From Leucobacter komagatae (GTDB taxonomy: Bacteria > Actinomycetota > Actinomycetes > Actinomycetales > Microbacteriaceae), in contig NZ_VFON01000001.1 of NCBI RefSeq assembly GCF_006716085.1, positions 310,001-374,000 on the forward strand: a stretch of 64,000 bases of DNA, given 5' to 3'. Shown here one piece after another: positions 19,192 to 27,743 of the stretch. The notes beneath the pieces were generated by a model, which had not been told where the DNA came from, searched no databases, and worked only from the letters and a program-made list of their open reading frames with translations. Numbering within the stretch: position 1 is the stretch's first letter; each line of letters opens with the position of its first letter. The position numbers were made by a program, and so were the translations under genes.

Positions 19192-20130
19192 ATGATTCTC
19201 CCGCTCAGTATCCCGAGCCCCAGCTTCCAGTTCTTTCAGATCGGACCGCTGACCATCCACCTGTACGCGCTGTGGATCATCCTCGGGATCGTCCTCGCCG
19301 CGATCTGGACTGGGCGCAGGCTCACCGCCCGCGGTGCCGAGCGCGGGGTCGTGCTTGACTTCACCGTCTGGTCGGTGCTCATGGGGATCATCGGCGCACG
19401 CCTCTACCACGTCGTCACCCACTGGGGGTTCTACTTCCAGGAGGGGCGCCAGTGGTGGAACCCGTTCGAGCGTGACGCGATCTGGAACATCTGGGACGGC
19501 GGCATCGCCATCTTCGGCGCGCTGCTCGGCGGCGCGATCGGCGTGCTCATCGCCTCGCGCCTTACCGGCGTGCGGTTCCTCTCGTTCGCTGACGCGCTCG
19601 TGCCCGGCCTGCTGCTCGCACAGGCGTTCGGTCGCCTCGGCAACTACTTCAACCACGAGCTCTTCGGCGGCCCCACAACGGCGCCGTGGGGGCTCGAGAT
19701 CGATTCCTCGAACCCGGCATTCCCGATCGGACTGCCCGAGGGGACTCTGTTCCACCCGACGTTCCTCTACGAGATCCTCTGGAACCTCGTCGGGATCGTC
19801 CTGCTGCTCGCGATCGAGCGCAAGACCCGCCTCCGCTGGGGCAAGTTCTTCGCGCTGTACCTCATTTGGTACGGGATCGGCCGAGCGATCATCGAGTCGA
19901 TGCGCGTCGATCCGAGCCTGCTCTTCCTCGGCCTGCGCACCAACGTGCTCGCCGCGCTGCTCGCGATCGTGCTCGGCGTCATCATCTACCTCGTGCAGCG
20001 CCGCAGGCACGTTGGCATCGAGACCAGCGTCTACCTGCCAGGCCGGTCGAACCCGGCCGATTCGATCCTCAGGGACACTGCGGATCCCGAAGAATTTCAC
20101 CACGTGATCAACCGCGCCAGCGCGGAATAA
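19192..20130 (+). CDS. lgt: Prolipoprotein diacylglyceryl transferase
   Basis: A 312-residue multi-pass membrane enzyme that transfers diacylglycerol from phosphatidylglycerol to the lipobox Cys of prolipoproteins. It has about seven TM helices, the His in LYHVVTHWGFY, IWDGGIAIFGALLGG, and the signature RLGNYFNHELFGGPT with Arg, Asn and Glu. ATG 19192 follows AAGAGGAG; an in-frame TTG at 19162 adds a non-hydrophobic extension. The lipoprotein at 43375 would be one substrate. Confidence 0.95.
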   Translation: MILPLSIPSPSFQFFQIGPLTIHLYALWIILGIVLAAIWTGRRLTARGAERGVVLDFTVWSVLMGIIGARLYHVVTHWGFYFQEGRQWWNPFERDAIWNIWDGGIAIFGALLGGAIGVLIASRLTGVRFLSFADALVPGLLLAQAFGRLGNYFNHELFGGPTTAPWGLEIDSSNPAFPIGLPEGTLFHPTFLYEILWNLVGIVLLLAIERKTRLRWGKFFALYLIWYGIGRAIIESMRVDPSLLFLGLRTNVLAALLAIVLGVIIYLVQRRRHVGIETSVYLPGRSNPADSILRDTADPEEFHHVINRASAE

Positions 20131-20140
20131 AGGAGAAGCC

Positions 20141-21604
20141 ATGCGTCACGCCAAGATCGTCGCGACTTGGGGCCCCGCAGTATCGAGTTACGACCACACC
20201 CTGGAGCTCATCAGCGCAGGCGTGAACGTCGCACGACTGAACATGTCGCACGGCACCTACAACGTCCACGAGGGCATCTACCGCAACATCCGGCGCGCCG
20301 AGATCGAGGTGAAGCGCCCGATCGCGGTGCTCGCGGACCTGCAGGGGCCGAAGATTCGCCTCACAACCTTCGCCGACGGGCCGCACGACCTCGAGGTTGG
20401 CGACGAGTTCGCGATCACGACGCGCGAGGTGCCCGGTGACCGCACGATCTGCGGCACGACCCACAAGGGTCTGCCCGGCGACGTCAGCGTCGGCGACCCG
20501 CTGCTCGTCGACGACGGCAAGGTGGCGCTGCGCGCGATCCGCGTGACCGAAGACACCGTGTACACGGTCGTCGAGGTTCCCGGCCGAGTGTCGAACAACA
20601 AGGGCATCAACCTGCCCGGCGTCGCGGTCAACGTGCCCGCACTGTCGGATAAGGATGAGGACGACCTGCGCTGGGCGCTGAAGCTCGGTGTCGACTACAT
20701 CGCGCTCTCGTTCGTGCGCGACGCCGCCGACATCGTGCGCGTTCACGAGATCATGGACGAAGAGGGTATCCGCCTCCCCGTCATCGCGAAGATCGAGAAG
20801 CCGCAGGCTGTTGAGAACCTCGAAGAGATCGTTGACGCGTTCGACGGCATCATGGTCGCCCGTGGCGACCTTGGCGTCGAGATGCCGCTCGAGCGGGTGC
20901 CGCTTGTGCAGGCCGAGGCGATCGACATCGCCCGCCGCAACGCGAAGCCCGTCATTGTGGCGACGCAGGTGCTCGAGTCGATGATCGAGAACCCGCGCCC
21001 GACCCGGGCCGAGGCTTCCGACTGCGCGAACGCGGTGCTCGACGGCGCAGACGCGGTCATGCTCTCGGGCGAGACCAGCGTTGGCGCGTACCCCGTTGAG
21101 GCGGTCCAGACGATGGCCCGCATCATCGAGGCGACGGAGGATCACGCGCTCGATCGCATCGAGCCGCTGAAGGTCGCGCCACGCAGCCAGGGCGGCGTGC
21201 TCACCCGCGCAGCGGCCGAGGTCGCCGAGTTCATCGGCGCCCGCTACATCTGCGTCTTCACCGAGTCGGGCGACACCGTCCGCCGGATGTCGCGCCTGCG
21301 CACCCCGATCCCGATCATCGGCTTTACGCCCTCGGTCGCGACCCGCCGTCGCATGGAGCTCACCTGGGGCGCGCGCTCGATCGAGATGCCGCGCGTTGGC
21401 AGCACCGACGAAATGTTTGCCCAGGTCGACGCCACGCTCGAACCGCGCGACAACATCGAGCTCGGCGAGCGCGTCATCATCGTCGCCGGTTCCCCTCCCG
21501 GGGTCGTTGGCACGACGAACACGCTCCGCATCCACCGGGTGGGGGAGATGAGCGGCAACCTTGACGCCGCAGGTCCGCGCAAGCACACGCTCGCGGACGC
21601 GTAA
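20141..21604 (+). CDS. pyk: Pyruvate kinase
   Basis: A 487-residue glycolytic enzyme, PEP + ADP to pyruvate + ATP. Motifs: ARLNMSHGTY, LADLQGPKIRL, the active-site Lys in IAKIEKPQAVENL, MVARGDLGVEMPLE, the ATP/metal segment VATQVLESM, and MLSGETSVGAYP. The first strand reads KIVATWGPA where ATIGPAS is usual, a minor deviation. GGAGAAGCC precedes the ATG, 10 bp after lgt. Confidence 0.96.
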   Translation: MRHAKIVATWGPAVSSYDHTLELISAGVNVARLNMSHGTYNVHEGIYRNIRRAEIEVKRPIAVLADLQGPKIRLTTFADGPHDLEVGDEFAITTREVPGDRTICGTTHKGLPGDVSVGDPLLVDDGKVALRAIRVTEDTVYTVVEVPGRVSNNKGINLPGVAVNVPALSDKDEDDLRWALKLGVDYIALSFVRDAADIVRVHEIMDEEGIRLPVIAKIEKPQAVENLEEIVDAFDGIMVARGDLGVEMPLERVPLVQAEAIDIARRNAKPVIVATQVLESMIENPRPTRAEASDCANAVLDGADAVMLSGETSVGAYPVEAVQTMARIIEATEDHALDRIEPLKVAPRSQGGVLTRAAAEVAEFIGARYICVFTESGDTVRRMSRLRTPIPIIGFTPSVATRRRMELTWGARSIEMPRVGSTDEMFAQVDATLEPRDNIELGERVIIVAGSPPGVVGTTNTLRIHRVGEMSGNLDAAGPRKHTLADA

Positions 21605-21642
21605 CGAACACGGGGTTCCAGTGCAGTAAGCTGGAATCTCTT

Positions 21643-21726
21643 GCCGGATTGGTGGAATGGTAGACACGGCGCACTCAAAATGCGCTGCCGAGAGGCGTGC
21701 GGGTTCGAGTCCCGCATCCGGTACCA
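21643..21726 (+). tRNA. tRNA-Leu (anticodon CAA)
   Basis: An 84-nt cloverleaf with encoded CCA. The acceptor arm GCCGGAT pairs with ATCCGGT (a G-U pair at 1-72). The anticodon stem GCGCA/TGCGC encloses loop CTCAAAA, giving anticodon CAA. A long variable arm (about 21686-21698, CTGCCGAGAGGCGT region) marks a class II tRNA, and GGTTCGAGTCC forms the T-loop. A TAAGCT -10-like element lies at 21627-21632. Confidence 0.93.
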
Positions 21727-21843
21727 ACCGTTACTCGTGCGAGTGACACCCTGAGGCCCGCGACACGCGGGCCTCAGCTGTTTCGAAGCTGTGCATTCGG
21801 CGCGATTTGTTGACCGTTTTCTCCCACGCGCAGAAATCTCGGA

Positions 21844-21862
21844 GTTATCTAAACGAGATAAC
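21844..21862. promoter_or_regulatory. Palindrome just upstream of pdtaR, candidate operator
   Basis: Perfect 7-bp arms GTTATCT (21844-21850) and AGATAAC (21856-21862) around AAACG, 13 bases before the GTG start. An upstream TTGACC at 21810-21815 could be a -35 element. TAACGT (21859-21864) may instead act as the -10 of a leaderless transcript, in which case the palindrome overlaps the core promoter. Confidence 0.5.
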
Positions 21863-21875
21863 GTAAGCTGGACGT

Positions 21876-22484
21876 GTGAATGACCAGAGTGTTGCACCGA
21901 CCGCGCCCCGGCGCGTAGTCGTAGCAGAAGACGAATCCCTCATCCGCCTCGACATCGTCGAGACGCTGCGTGACAACGGATTCGACGTTGTCGGTGAGGC
22001 AGGCGACGGCGAGACCGCCGTTGCGCTCGTGAAGGAGCTCCGCCCCGACCTCGTCGTGATGGACGTGAAGATGCCGAAGCTTGATGGCATCTCGGCCGCC
22101 GAGCAGATCAACGAGGAGCACATCGCTCCCGTCGTGCTGCTGACCGCGTTCAGCCAGCGCGAGCTCGTCGAGCGCGCGACCGAGGCAGGCGCGCTCGCGT
22201 ACGTCGTGAAGCCGTTCACTCCCGCCGACCTCATCCCCGCGATCGAGATCGCGCTCTCGCGCTTCCAGCAGATCGTCGCCCTCGAAAGCGAGGTCGCTGA
22301 CCTCGCGGAGCGCTTTGAGACGCGTAAGCTCGTCGACCGCGCGAAGGGCATCCTCAACGACAAGATGGGCCTCTCGGAGCCCGAGGCGTTCCGCTGGATC
22401 CAGAAGGCCTCGATGGACCGCCGACTGACGATGCAGGACGTCGCGAAGACGATCATCGACCAGCTCGGGCCGAAGAAGGACTAG
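21876..22484 (+). CDS. pdtaR: ANTAR-domain response regulator (PdtaR type)
   Basis: 202 residues: receiver domain with acidic pocket VVAEDES, phospho-acceptor Asp in VVMDVKMPKLDG, Thr in LLTAFS and Lys in YVVKPF, then a C-terminal ANTAR RNA-binding helix bundle (about 140-200, VDRAKGILNDKMGLSEPEAF). ANTAR proteins bind paired hairpins in mRNA and cause antitermination, as in mycobacterial PdtaS-PdtaR and AmiR/NasR. The histidine kinase is not in this window. GTG start, with a palindrome directly upstream. Confidence 0.9.
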   Translation: MNDQSVAPTAPRRVVVAEDESLIRLDIVETLRDNGFDVVGEAGDGETAVALVKELRPDLVVMDVKMPKLDGISAAEQINEEHIAPVVLLTAFSQRELVERATEAGALAYVVKPFTPADLIPAIEIALSRFQQIVALESEVADLAERFETRKLVDRAKGILNDKMGLSEPEAFRWIQKASMDRRLTMQDVAKTIIDQLGPKKD

Positions 22485-22522
22485 CTTCCGCGCCCGCGCC
22501 ACGCCCGATCGGCGCGGCAACG

Positions 22523-22553
22523 AAAAAGACCCCGCTCTTAGCGGGGTCTTTTT
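22523..22553. terminator. Strong bidirectional rho-independent terminator
   Basis: A-run, stem AAAAAGACCCCGCT with AGCGGGGTCTTTTT around a short loop, flanked by A- and T-tracts. It sits between the convergent pdtaR and PaaI-type genes and works in either direction. Confidence 0.92.
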
Positions 22554-22604
22554 CGTTTGAGCCGAGGCTACCGCTGGGGGTGCGGGGCGGTCACACCCGC
22601 CTAC

Positions 22605-23069
22605 CTACTCCGACGGGATCGTCTTGTAGAAGTTCGTGATCCTGAGCGTCGAGCAGCGACGCCCATTGTCGTCGGTGCAGACGATCTCGTGGACGGTCAT
22701 GGAGCGGCCGGCGTGAATCGGGGTGCAGACCGCCGTGATCGAGCCCGCGGAGGCGGATCCCGTGTGCGTTGCGTTAATGTCGACGCCGACGGGGAGCTTG
22801 CCCTCTGGCGCGAGGAAACCAGCGTGCATGGACCCGAGCGTCTCGCCGAGCACGGCGTACGCCCCGCCGTTCACAAGCCCGTATGGCTGGGTGTTGCCCT
22901 CGACGGGCATCGTCGCGACCGCCCGCTCTCGCGTGAACTCGGTGAGGGCGATGCCCATGCGGATAGCGAGCGCCCCGAGGCCCCGCGAGTTGATTGCGTC
23001 AAGATCTGCTTCGCCCGTTTCCGGGTTGACTCCGAAGCGGTTCAGCGCCGCTGCTTCCTGCTCTGGCAT
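22605..23069 (-). CDS. PaaI-family hotdog-fold thioesterase
   Basis: 154 residues. The single hotdog domain carries NTQPYGLVNGGAYAVLGETLGS (given as NTQPYG, VNGGAY and GETLGS), where VNGG replaces the usual HGG and the following Glu/Asp-type residue aligns with the catalytic acid. PVGVDINATH and RRCSTLRITNF are also typical. The family hydrolyses small aryl or acyl-CoA thioesters; substrate unknown. ATG 23069 has AAAGAG seven bases upstream; the earlier GTG at 23075 is too close to it. Confidence 0.85.
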   Translation of the reverse strand: MPEQEAAALNRFGVNPETGEADLDAINSRGLGALAIRMGIALTEFTRERAVATMPVEGNTQPYGLVNGGAYAVLGETLGSMHAGFLAPEGKLPVGVDINATHTGSASAGSITAVCTPIHAGRSMTVHEIVCTDDNGRRCSTLRITNFYKTIPSE

Positions 23070-23111
23070 TGCCACTCTTTCAATGTCGGTTCAGCCTTGT
23101 AGGCTGGGTAC

Positions 23112-25763
23112 GTGTCGAATAACACTCAGCAGCCTACCCTCATGGTCATCGACGGTCACTCCCTCGCTTTCCGTGCCTTTTACGCGCTTCCCGTCGATAG
23201 TTTCCAGACGCAGACGGGCCAGCACACGAACGCGATCCACGGGTTTATCTCGATGTTGATCAACCTGCTCGCGAACGAGAACCCAGACTCGCTCGCGATC
23301 GCGTTCGACATCTCGCGGCACTCGTTCCGCACGGAGGAGTACCCCGAGTACAAGGGCACGCGCGGCGAGACGCCGGTCGAGTTCAAAGGCCAGATTCCCC
23401 TCCTGCAGGAGGCCCTGCATGCGATGGGGATCCGCACCATTGAGAAGGAAGGCTACGAGGCCGACGACATCCTCGCGACGCTGTCGCTTGAGGGCGCGAA
23501 CGCCGGGTACCGAGTGCTCGTGGTGAGCGGTGACCGCGACACCATCCAGCTCGTCGACGACAACGTGACGCTGCTGTACCCGTCGAAGCAGGGCGTGAGC
23601 GAACTCACCCGCTACGACGCCGACAAGGTGATGGAGCGCTACGGCGTGCGCCCCGAGCAGTACCCCGAGATCGCCGCCCTCGTCGGCGAGACGAGCGACA
23701 ACCTCCCCGGCGTGCCGCGCGTCGGCGAGAAGACCGCCGTGAAGTGGATCAATCAGTTCGGGTCGCTCGAGGAGATTATTCGACGGCAAGACGAGATTGG
23801 TGGCAAGGTCGGCGAGAGCCTGCGCGAGAACGCGCACCTGGCCGAGCGTAACCGCCGCCTGAACCGCCTTGTGCGCGACGTTGAACTCGACGTGACGCTC
23901 GACGACCTCAAGCGCGGCGAGGTCGACATGGAGGCGGTGCAGCAGAAGTTCGCTGAGCTCGAATTCCGCACCCTCCTGCAGCGCGTCGCGAAGCTCGTCG
24001 GGGCAGAGGTGCCGACAGGCTCGGGCAAGCCCGCGGCGATCGGGGCGACCCTGCCCGAGGCGCGCCTGCTCATCGACGAAGAGCTCGGCGACTGGCTCTC
24101 GAAGGCGACGGCGCCCGCCGTCTACCTGTCAGAGACCGCCGGCGGCATCGACGTGGGCCTTGCCACGCCCGAGTCGACCGTGAAGCTTGTGTGGCAGCCC
24201 GGCGGCCGCGACTACGCGCAGTTTGAGGAGTGGCTCGCTTCCCCCGCACCGAAGGTGTTCTTTGATGCGAAGCAGCAGCTCAGGGTAGCCGCCGCGGCCG
24301 GCGTCACCGTCGACGGGATCGCGGGTGACGCGCTGCTCGCCGCCTGGGTGCTGCGCCCGATCGCTCCCGAGAAGACGATCGCCGAGGCCGTGTTCCGCTA
24401 CCTCGGCGAAGAGGTTCCGGTTGGCGACCCGAACCAGCTCGTCCCCGAGGAGGGGAGCGTCGCCACCCCCGAGCAGCTCGCCTGGTACATCGTGCGCGTG
24501 CACACCGCGATCGTTGGGCGCTTCGAGGGCCGCACCGCTGTGGTGTACGAAGACATCGAGCTCCCGCTGCTTCCCGTGCTCGCGCAGCTTGAGGCCCGCG
24601 GCGTCGCGATCGACCTGCCGCTGCTCGAGGCCCACCACGCCGAGCTCACGGAGCGCGTCGGCGCGCTTGAGCAGCGCGCGTTCGACTCAATCGGTCACGA
24701 GGTGAACCTGTCTTCACCGAAGCAGCTTCAGCAGGTGCTCTTCGAGGAACTCGACATGCCGAAGACCCGCAAGACGAAAAGCGGGTACACGACGGATGCC
24801 GCAGCGCTCGCGGACCTCCAGCAGAAGCACCCGCACCCGTTCCTCGATTCGCTGCTCGCGCACCGCGATGCGAACAAGCTGCGCCAGATCGTCGAGACGC
24901 TCATCAAGGCTGTCGGCGCTGACGACCAGCGCATCCACACGACGCTCGTGCAGGTCGGTGCGAGCACTGGGCGCCTCGCCTCGACCGACCCGAACCTGCA
25001 GAACATCCCGGTGCGCTCTGAGGAGGGCCGCCGGATCCGCGAGGGCTTCATCCACGCGCCCGAGTACGCGACGCTGCTCACAGCCGACTACTCGCAGATC
25101 GAGATGCGCATCATGGCTCACCTGTCTGGCGACGAGGGGCTTATCGAGGCGTTCAACGCGGGGGAGGACCTCCACCGGTTCGTCGGCTCGCGTATCTTCG
25201 GCGTCGCGCCGGCTGACGTGACGAACGAGATGCGCTCGAAGGTGAAGGCGATGTCGTACGGGCTCGCGTACGGGCTTTCCGCGTTCGGGCTGTCGAAGCA
25301 GCTCACCATCTCGGCGGGGGAGGCGAAGCAGCTCATGGAGGACTACTTTGAGCGCTTCGGCGGCGTTCGCGACTACCTGCGCTCGGTTGTTGAGCAAGCG
25401 AAGCGCGACACCTACACCGAGACGATCTTCGGGCGCCGGCGTCCGTTCCCTGACCTCGCGAGCCCCAACCGGATCCTGCGCGAGAACGCCGAGCGCGCCG
25501 CGCTCAACGCCCCGATTCAGGGCTCCGCAGCCGACATCATCAAGATCGCGATGATCAGGGTCGAGCAGCATATGCGCGAGGCCGGTCTGAAGTCGCGGAT
25601 GCTTCTGCAGATCCATGACGAACTCATGTTCGAGGTCGCCGAGGGCGAGCAAGAGCAGCTGCAGGGGATCGTCCACGCCGACATGTCGGGGGCGGCCCAG
25701 CTGCTCGTGCCGCTCGAGGTGCAGTTCGGGCACGGCCCGAACTGGAACGCGGCCGCGCACTAG
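23112..25763 (+). CDS. polA: DNA polymerase I
   Basis: 883 residues: an N-terminal 5'-3' exonuclease/FEN domain (about 1-290; MVIDGHSLAFRAFYA, EGYEADDILAT, GDRDTIQLV), a vestigial 3'-5' exonuclease domain (about 300-480) in which I do not see the full DEDD set, and the polymerase domain with motif A DYSQIEMRIMAHLSGD, motif B region RSKVKAMSYGLAYGLSAFGL, and motif C QIHDELMFEV. It fills gaps and removes RNA primers. TAGGCT at 23100-23105 is six bases from the GTG, so the mRNA is probably leaderless. Confidence 0.96.
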   Translation: MSNNTQQPTLMVIDGHSLAFRAFYALPVDSFQTQTGQHTNAIHGFISMLINLLANENPDSLAIAFDISRHSFRTEEYPEYKGTRGETPVEFKGQIPLLQEALHAMGIRTIEKEGYEADDILATLSLEGANAGYRVLVVSGDRDTIQLVDDNVTLLYPSKQGVSELTRYDADKVMERYGVRPEQYPEIAALVGETSDNLPGVPRVGEKTAVKWINQFGSLEEIIRRQDEIGGKVGESLRENAHLAERNRRLNRLVRDVELDVTLDDLKRGEVDMEAVQQKFAELEFRTLLQRVAKLVGAEVPTGSGKPAAIGATLPEARLLIDEELGDWLSKATAPAVYLSETAGGIDVGLATPESTVKLVWQPGGRDYAQFEEWLASPAPKVFFDAKQQLRVAAAAGVTVDGIAGDALLAAWVLRPIAPEKTIAEAVFRYLGEEVPVGDPNQLVPEEGSVATPEQLAWYIVRVHTAIVGRFEGRTAVVYEDIELPLLPVLAQLEARGVAIDLPLLEAHHAELTERVGALEQRAFDSIGHEVNLSSPKQLQQVLFEELDMPKTRKTKSGYTTDAAALADLQQKHPHPFLDSLLAHRDANKLRQIVETLIKAVGADDQRIHTTLVQVGASTGRLASTDPNLQNIPVRSEEGRRIREGFIHAPEYATLLTADYSQIEMRIMAHLSGDEGLIEAFNAGEDLHRFVGSRIFGVAPADVTNEMRSKVKAMSYGLAYGLSAFGLSKQLTISAGEAKQLMEDYFERFGGVRDYLRSVVEQAKRDTYTETIFGRRRPFPDLASPNRILRENAERAALNAPIQGSAADIIKIAMIRVEQHMREAGLKSRMLLQIHDELMFEVAEGEQEQLQGIVHADMSGAAQLLVPLEVQFGHGPNWNAAAH

Positions 25764-25812
25764 CCTGTCCGACACGCCGCCTGCCGACAGGCGACGCGCC
25801 GTGAATGGCTAC

Positions 25813-25842
25813 TTGCCGAGCGTGTCGCGAGCGCGTTAGACT
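25813..25842 (+). promoter_or_regulatory. Candidate rpsA promoter
   Basis: TTGCCG (25813-25818) and TAGACT (25837-25842) are spaced by 18 bp. Start near 25849 leaves a leader of about 120 nt before ATG 25972, long enough for autoregulation by S1, though no specific fold is assigned. Confidence 0.5.
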
Positions 25843-25971
25843 GAACTGTCACATTTGTGGCGACTAAACCATGTCCACGTGTGGGACGTCTCGCGGAGCC
25901 GAAGCAATTCAGTTCCGGCCGCTTTGGCACGCACCCACCTGAATATCCTGTCCATTCTGGAGACCAATTAC

Positions 25972-27420
25972 ATGACGAACGCAACGACCACGAGCAAGCA
26001 GGTCGCAGTTAACGACATCGGCTCAGCCGAAGACTTCCTTGCAGCGGTCGAACTGACCATTAAGTCCTTCAACGACGGGGACCTCATTGAGGGCACCGTT
26101 GTGAAGATTGACCGCGACGAGGTTCTCCTCGACGTCGGGTTCAAGACCGAGGGTGTCATCCCCTCGCGCGAGCTGTCCATCAAGCACGACGTCAACCCCG
26201 ATGAGGTTGTCAAGGTCGGCGATTCCGTTGAGGCACTCGTGCTCCAGAAGGAGGACAAGGAAGGTCGCCTGATCCTGTCCAAGAAGCGCGCTCAGTACGA
26301 GCGTGCTTGGGGCGACGTGGAGAAGGTCAAGGAGACCGAGGGTGTCGTCACCGGCACCGTCATCGAGGTTGTCAAGGGCGGCCTCATCGTTGACATCGGG
26401 CTCCGCGGCTTCCTCCCCGCATCGCTCATCGAGCTCCGCCGCGTGCGCGACCTCACCCCCTACCTCGGCCAGGAGATCGAGGCGAAGATCCTCGAGCTCG
26501 ACAAGAACCGCAACAACGTTGTGCTTTCGCGTCGCGCGCTCCTCGAAGAGACCCAGTCCGCTACCCGCTCCTCGTTCCTCGCCGACCTCAAGCCCGGCCA
26601 GGTTCGCAAGGGTGTCATCTCCTCGATCGTCAACTTCGGTGCGTTCGTTGACCTCGGTGGCGTCGACGGCCTCGTGCACGTCTCGGAGCTTTCGTGGAAG
26701 CACATCGAGCACGCTTCGGACGTCGTCGAGGTTGGTCAGGAAGTCACCGTCGAGGTGCTCTCGGTCGAGCTCGATCGCGAGCGCGTCTCGCTGTCGCTGA
26801 AGGCTACGCAGGAAGATCCGTGGCAGGTGTTCGCACGCACCCACGCAATCGGCCAGATTGCTCCGGGTGCTGTCACCAAGCTCGTTCCGTTCGGCGCGTT
26901 CGTTCGCGTTGCAGACGGCATCGAGGGCCTCGTGCACATCTCCGAGCTCTCGGGTCAGCACGTTGAGCTTGCTGAGCAGGTCGTTTCGGCCGGCCAGGAA
27001 GTCTTCGTCAAGATCATCGACATCGATCTCGAGCGTCGCCGCATCTCGCTCAGCCTCAAGCAGGCGAACGAGGGCCTCGATCCCGAGGGCACCGAGTTCG
27101 ATCCGGCTCTGTACGGTATGACCACCGAGTACGACGAGAACGGTGAGTACAAGTACCCCGAGGGCTTCGACCCTGAGACTCAGGAGTGGAAGGAAGGCTT
27201 CGAGAGCCAGCGCGAGAAGTGGGAGCAGGAGTACGCTGCTGCTCAGGAGCGTTGGGAAGCACACAAGAAGCAGGTCGCCGCTATGCTCGCAGAGCAGGCA
27301 GCTGCCCCCGCGCTTGACGTGCCTTCGTCCTCGAACTTCTCGAGCGACTCGGCTTCGACCGGCGCACTCGCTGACGATGAGGCACTCGCTGCCCTCAAGG
27401 CTCAGCTCGAGGGCAACTAA
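25972..27420 (+). CDS. rpsA: 30S ribosomal protein S1
   Basis: 482 residues with four S1/OB repeats at about 35-105, 120-190, 205-280 and 290-365 (for example GTVVKIDRDEVLLDVGFKTEGVIP and GVISSIVNFGAFVDLGGVDGLVH shortened here to GTVVKIDRDEVLLDVG and GAFVDLGGVDGLVH). Four repeats is the normal actinobacterial form (E. coli has six). The C-terminal third is acidic with many Glu, Trp and Tyr. S1 binds mRNA to aid initiation on the 30S subunit. Start chosen at ATG 25972 with TGGAGA upstream. Codon use is strongly biased, as expected for high expression. Confidence 0.97.
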   Translation: MTNATTTSKQVAVNDIGSAEDFLAAVELTIKSFNDGDLIEGTVVKIDRDEVLLDVGFKTEGVIPSRELSIKHDVNPDEVVKVGDSVEALVLQKEDKEGRLILSKKRAQYERAWGDVEKVKETEGVVTGTVIEVVKGGLIVDIGLRGFLPASLIELRRVRDLTPYLGQEIEAKILELDKNRNNVVLSRRALLEETQSATRSSFLADLKPGQVRKGVISSIVNFGAFVDLGGVDGLVHVSELSWKHIEHASDVVEVGQEVTVEVLSVELDRERVSLSLKATQEDPWQVFARTHAIGQIAPGAVTKLVPFGAFVRVADGIEGLVHISELSGQHVELAEQVVSAGQEVFVKIIDIDLERRRISLSLKQANEGLDPEGTEFDPALYGMTTEYDENGEYKYPEGFDPETQEWKEGFESQREKWEQEYAAAQERWEAHKKQVAAMLAEQAAAPALDVPSSSNFSSDSASTGALADDEALAALKAQLEGN

Positions 27421-27425
27421 GCCCT

Positions 27426-27443
27426 AGCTAGCTCTCGCTAGCT
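27426..27443. repeat. Short palindrome after rpsA
   Basis: AGCTAGC (27426-27432) and GCTAGCT (27437-27443) around TCTC, six bases after the rpsA stop and just ahead of the terminator. Possibly an RNA 3'-end structure. Confidence 0.5.
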
Positions 27444-27454
27444 GCCAGTCAAAG

Positions 27455-27487
27455 GCCCGGCCCCGCACCTGCGGTGGCCGGGCTTTT
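27455..27487 (+). terminator. rho-independent terminator of rpsA
   Basis: GCCCGGCC (27455-27462) pairs with GGCCGGGC (27476-27483), followed by TTTT. Confidence 0.88.
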
Positions 27488-27540
27488 GCGTTGTCGTGCC
27501 TTCTGGTCGGCAGCGCGCGCCCCCAGGCCCCAAAACCACC

Positions 27541-27601
27541 CCAAATATTCCAATGAGCCCGAAACTTCGGCTAAGAATGAGGCTCATCGGAGTATTTGAG
27601 G
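27541..27601. repeat. Long imperfect inverted repeat in the rpsA-DUF4126 gap
   Basis: Arms of about 19-21 bp: 27541-27559 (CCAAATATTCCAATGAGCC) and 27581-27601, whose complement reads CCTCAAATAC..CGATGAGCC, with a 21-nt loop. It is locally AT-rich against a GC-rich background. The rest of the gap (27488-27671) has no gene. Confidence 0.65.
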
Positions 27602-27671
27602 GAGAATGGCGCGCAGACGGTGAGAACCGGGCTGGTCCGAACCCGCCTGTGCGCGGCGCTACGCCGTCAGC

Positions 27672-27743
27672 GCCAGCTACGCCAGCTACGCCAGCTACGC
27701 CAGCTACGCCAGCTACGCCAGCTACGCCAGCTACGCCAGCTAC
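27672..27743. repeat. Eight perfect copies of a 9-bp tandem repeat
   Basis: GCCAGCTAC repeated eight times without mismatch, followed by degenerate copies (GCCACCTGC). On the minus strand each unit reads GTAGCTGGC and carries TAG in the frame of the DUF4126 gene, so the array is a stack of in-frame stops beginning with the gene's own stop at 27742-27740. Confidence 0.95.

Noticed and set aside
22523..22553. A small RNA at the pdtaR-PaaI hairpin
   Set aside because: Symmetry and flanking A/T tracts fit a bidirectional terminator; no separate promoter is visible.
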